In this document: positions 5,924 to 6,423 of the stretch, piece by piece
Layout of the letters: each line of letters starts with the position of its first letter
Numbering within the stretch: the first letter of the stretch is position 1
NCBI GenBank assembly: GCA_027056215.1
Contig: JALULO010000248.1
Coordinates: forward strand, 1 to 6,423
From: Campylobacterales bacterium
Lineage (GTDB): Bacteria > Campylobacterota > Campylobacteria > Campylobacterales > QNZT01
Reading direction: 5' to 3'
Length of the DNA stretch: 6,423 nt
Translations under genes and position numbers: made by a program
The notes under the pieces: model-generated
Database searches by the model: none
The model's input: only the letters and a program-made list of their open reading frames with translations
Told to the model about the DNA's origin: nothing

Positions 5924-6423
5924 GTTCTGTCTATTCCTATGATTTCAGAGATATGGTTTACACCATCTTGTTCAAGCCGTGTTAAAAGGCGCTGGTTGAT
6001 CTTTTTTGCTAAAGAGGGACCTTCAAAGATAAAAGCACTCAACACTTGCACCAAAGAAGCACCGGCTTTCAGTCTTCTGTACGCTTCATCCCCATCGCTG
6101 ATACCACCAACAGAGATAAGCGTAGTGTGCCCGTAAAATGTTTTTGCCAACTCTTCAAAAAGTGCAAAACTTTTCTCTTTCAAAACCGCACCGCTGATAC
6201 CGCCAAAATCTTTGGGATGAGGCAAGAGCGAGTAGTCGATGGTTGTGTTGGTAGCGATGATCCCTTTCGCACCGTTTTGAAGTGCCATATCACAGATACC
6301 AAGTGCATCTTTGACCTCTAAATCAGGGGCGATTTTAAGTAGTATAGGCTTTTTGGTTAAGCTTGTGCCTAGTGTAAAAAGTTCTTTGATAAACGATTCA
6401 TTTTGTAAATCTCTCAAACCTGG
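5920..6423 (-). CDS. pyrD: Dihydroorotate dehydrogenase, class 2 (3' part; start lies outside the window)
   Basis: The window shows the last 167 codons; the frame is open to the right edge, where it reads PGLRDLQ, the family's conserved NTPGLRDLQ region. The TTG at 6417 is therefore an internal leucine and not a start. The enzyme oxidises dihydroorotate to orotate with FMN in pyrimidine synthesis; class 2 forms pass electrons to quinone at the inner membrane. Visible motifs are LLKIAPDL with the FMN-contacting lysine, IIATNTT for orotate binding, GGISGAVLKEKS, and the FMN-phosphate loops LISVGGISDGDEA and LVQVLSAFIFEGP. These match class 2. The catalytic serine and the N-terminal membrane helix would lie beyond the edge. 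It heads the visible gene run and overlaps the peptidase gene by 4 nt, so the operon promoter is probably outside the window. Confidence 0.95.
   Translation of the reverse strand, partial: PGLRDLQNESFIKELFTLGTSLTKKPILLKIAPDLEVKDALGICDMALQNGAKGIIATNTTIDYSLLPHPKDFGGISGAVLKEKSFALFEELAKTFYGHTTLISVGGISDGDEAYRRLKAGASLVQVLSAFIFEGPSLAKKINQRLLTRLEQDGVNHISEIIGIDRT

Overview
The window looks like chromosomal DNA of a Campylobacterota (Epsilonproteobacteria) species, probably a free-living relative of Sulfurimonas or Sulfurovum. The assignment rests on the style of the proteins, the moderate to low GC, and a pyrD / M16 peptidase / dapA / SDR gene order that I recall from this phylum. It is an inference, not a database result.

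From about 683 to the right edge, every base belongs to one tightly packed minus-strand gene run. In transcription order it holds pyrD (3' part only), an M16-family zinc peptidase, dapA, a FabL-type enoyl-ACP reductase, pgsA, rseP and a yggS-type PLP protein. Five of the six junctions overlap (4, 4, 7, 1 and 1 nt) and the sixth is a 4-nt gap, so this is almost certainly one operon with translational coupling. Its members cover pyrimidine synthesis (PyrD), lysine and diaminopimelate synthesis (DapA), fatty-acid elongation (FabL-like), phosphatidylglycerol synthesis (PgsA), membrane proteolysis (RseP), export-linked proteolysis (M16) and PLP homeostasis (YggS). Several of these serve envelope growth.

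The left 680 bases are different: AT-rich, accessory and decayed. At 316-609 (plus) lies a MNT-type nucleotidyltransferase gene of the MntA/HepT (type VII) toxin-antitoxin class. It keeps a good ribosome binding site, a GTG start and all three catalytic aspartates, but has an in-frame TAA at codon 14. It runs, with the overlap typical of the class, into 18 codons of a HepT-like HEPN toxin gene (602-658). That gene then stops, and the convergent yggS end lies 24 bases further on. The pair reads as a fossil toxin-antitoxin module eroding beside a housekeeping operon.

Left of it, 13-300 is mostly non-coding. It holds a cluster of inverted repeats at 145-239, a few tiny minus-strand reading frames without credible start signals, and a possible promoter for the nucleotidyltransferase. 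At the left edge is what looks like the ribosome binding site and first four codons of another minus-strand gene. I see no CRISPR array, tRNA, rRNA or complete insertion sequence. The most interesting item is the decayed toxin-antitoxin pair; I do not see a convincing new system.
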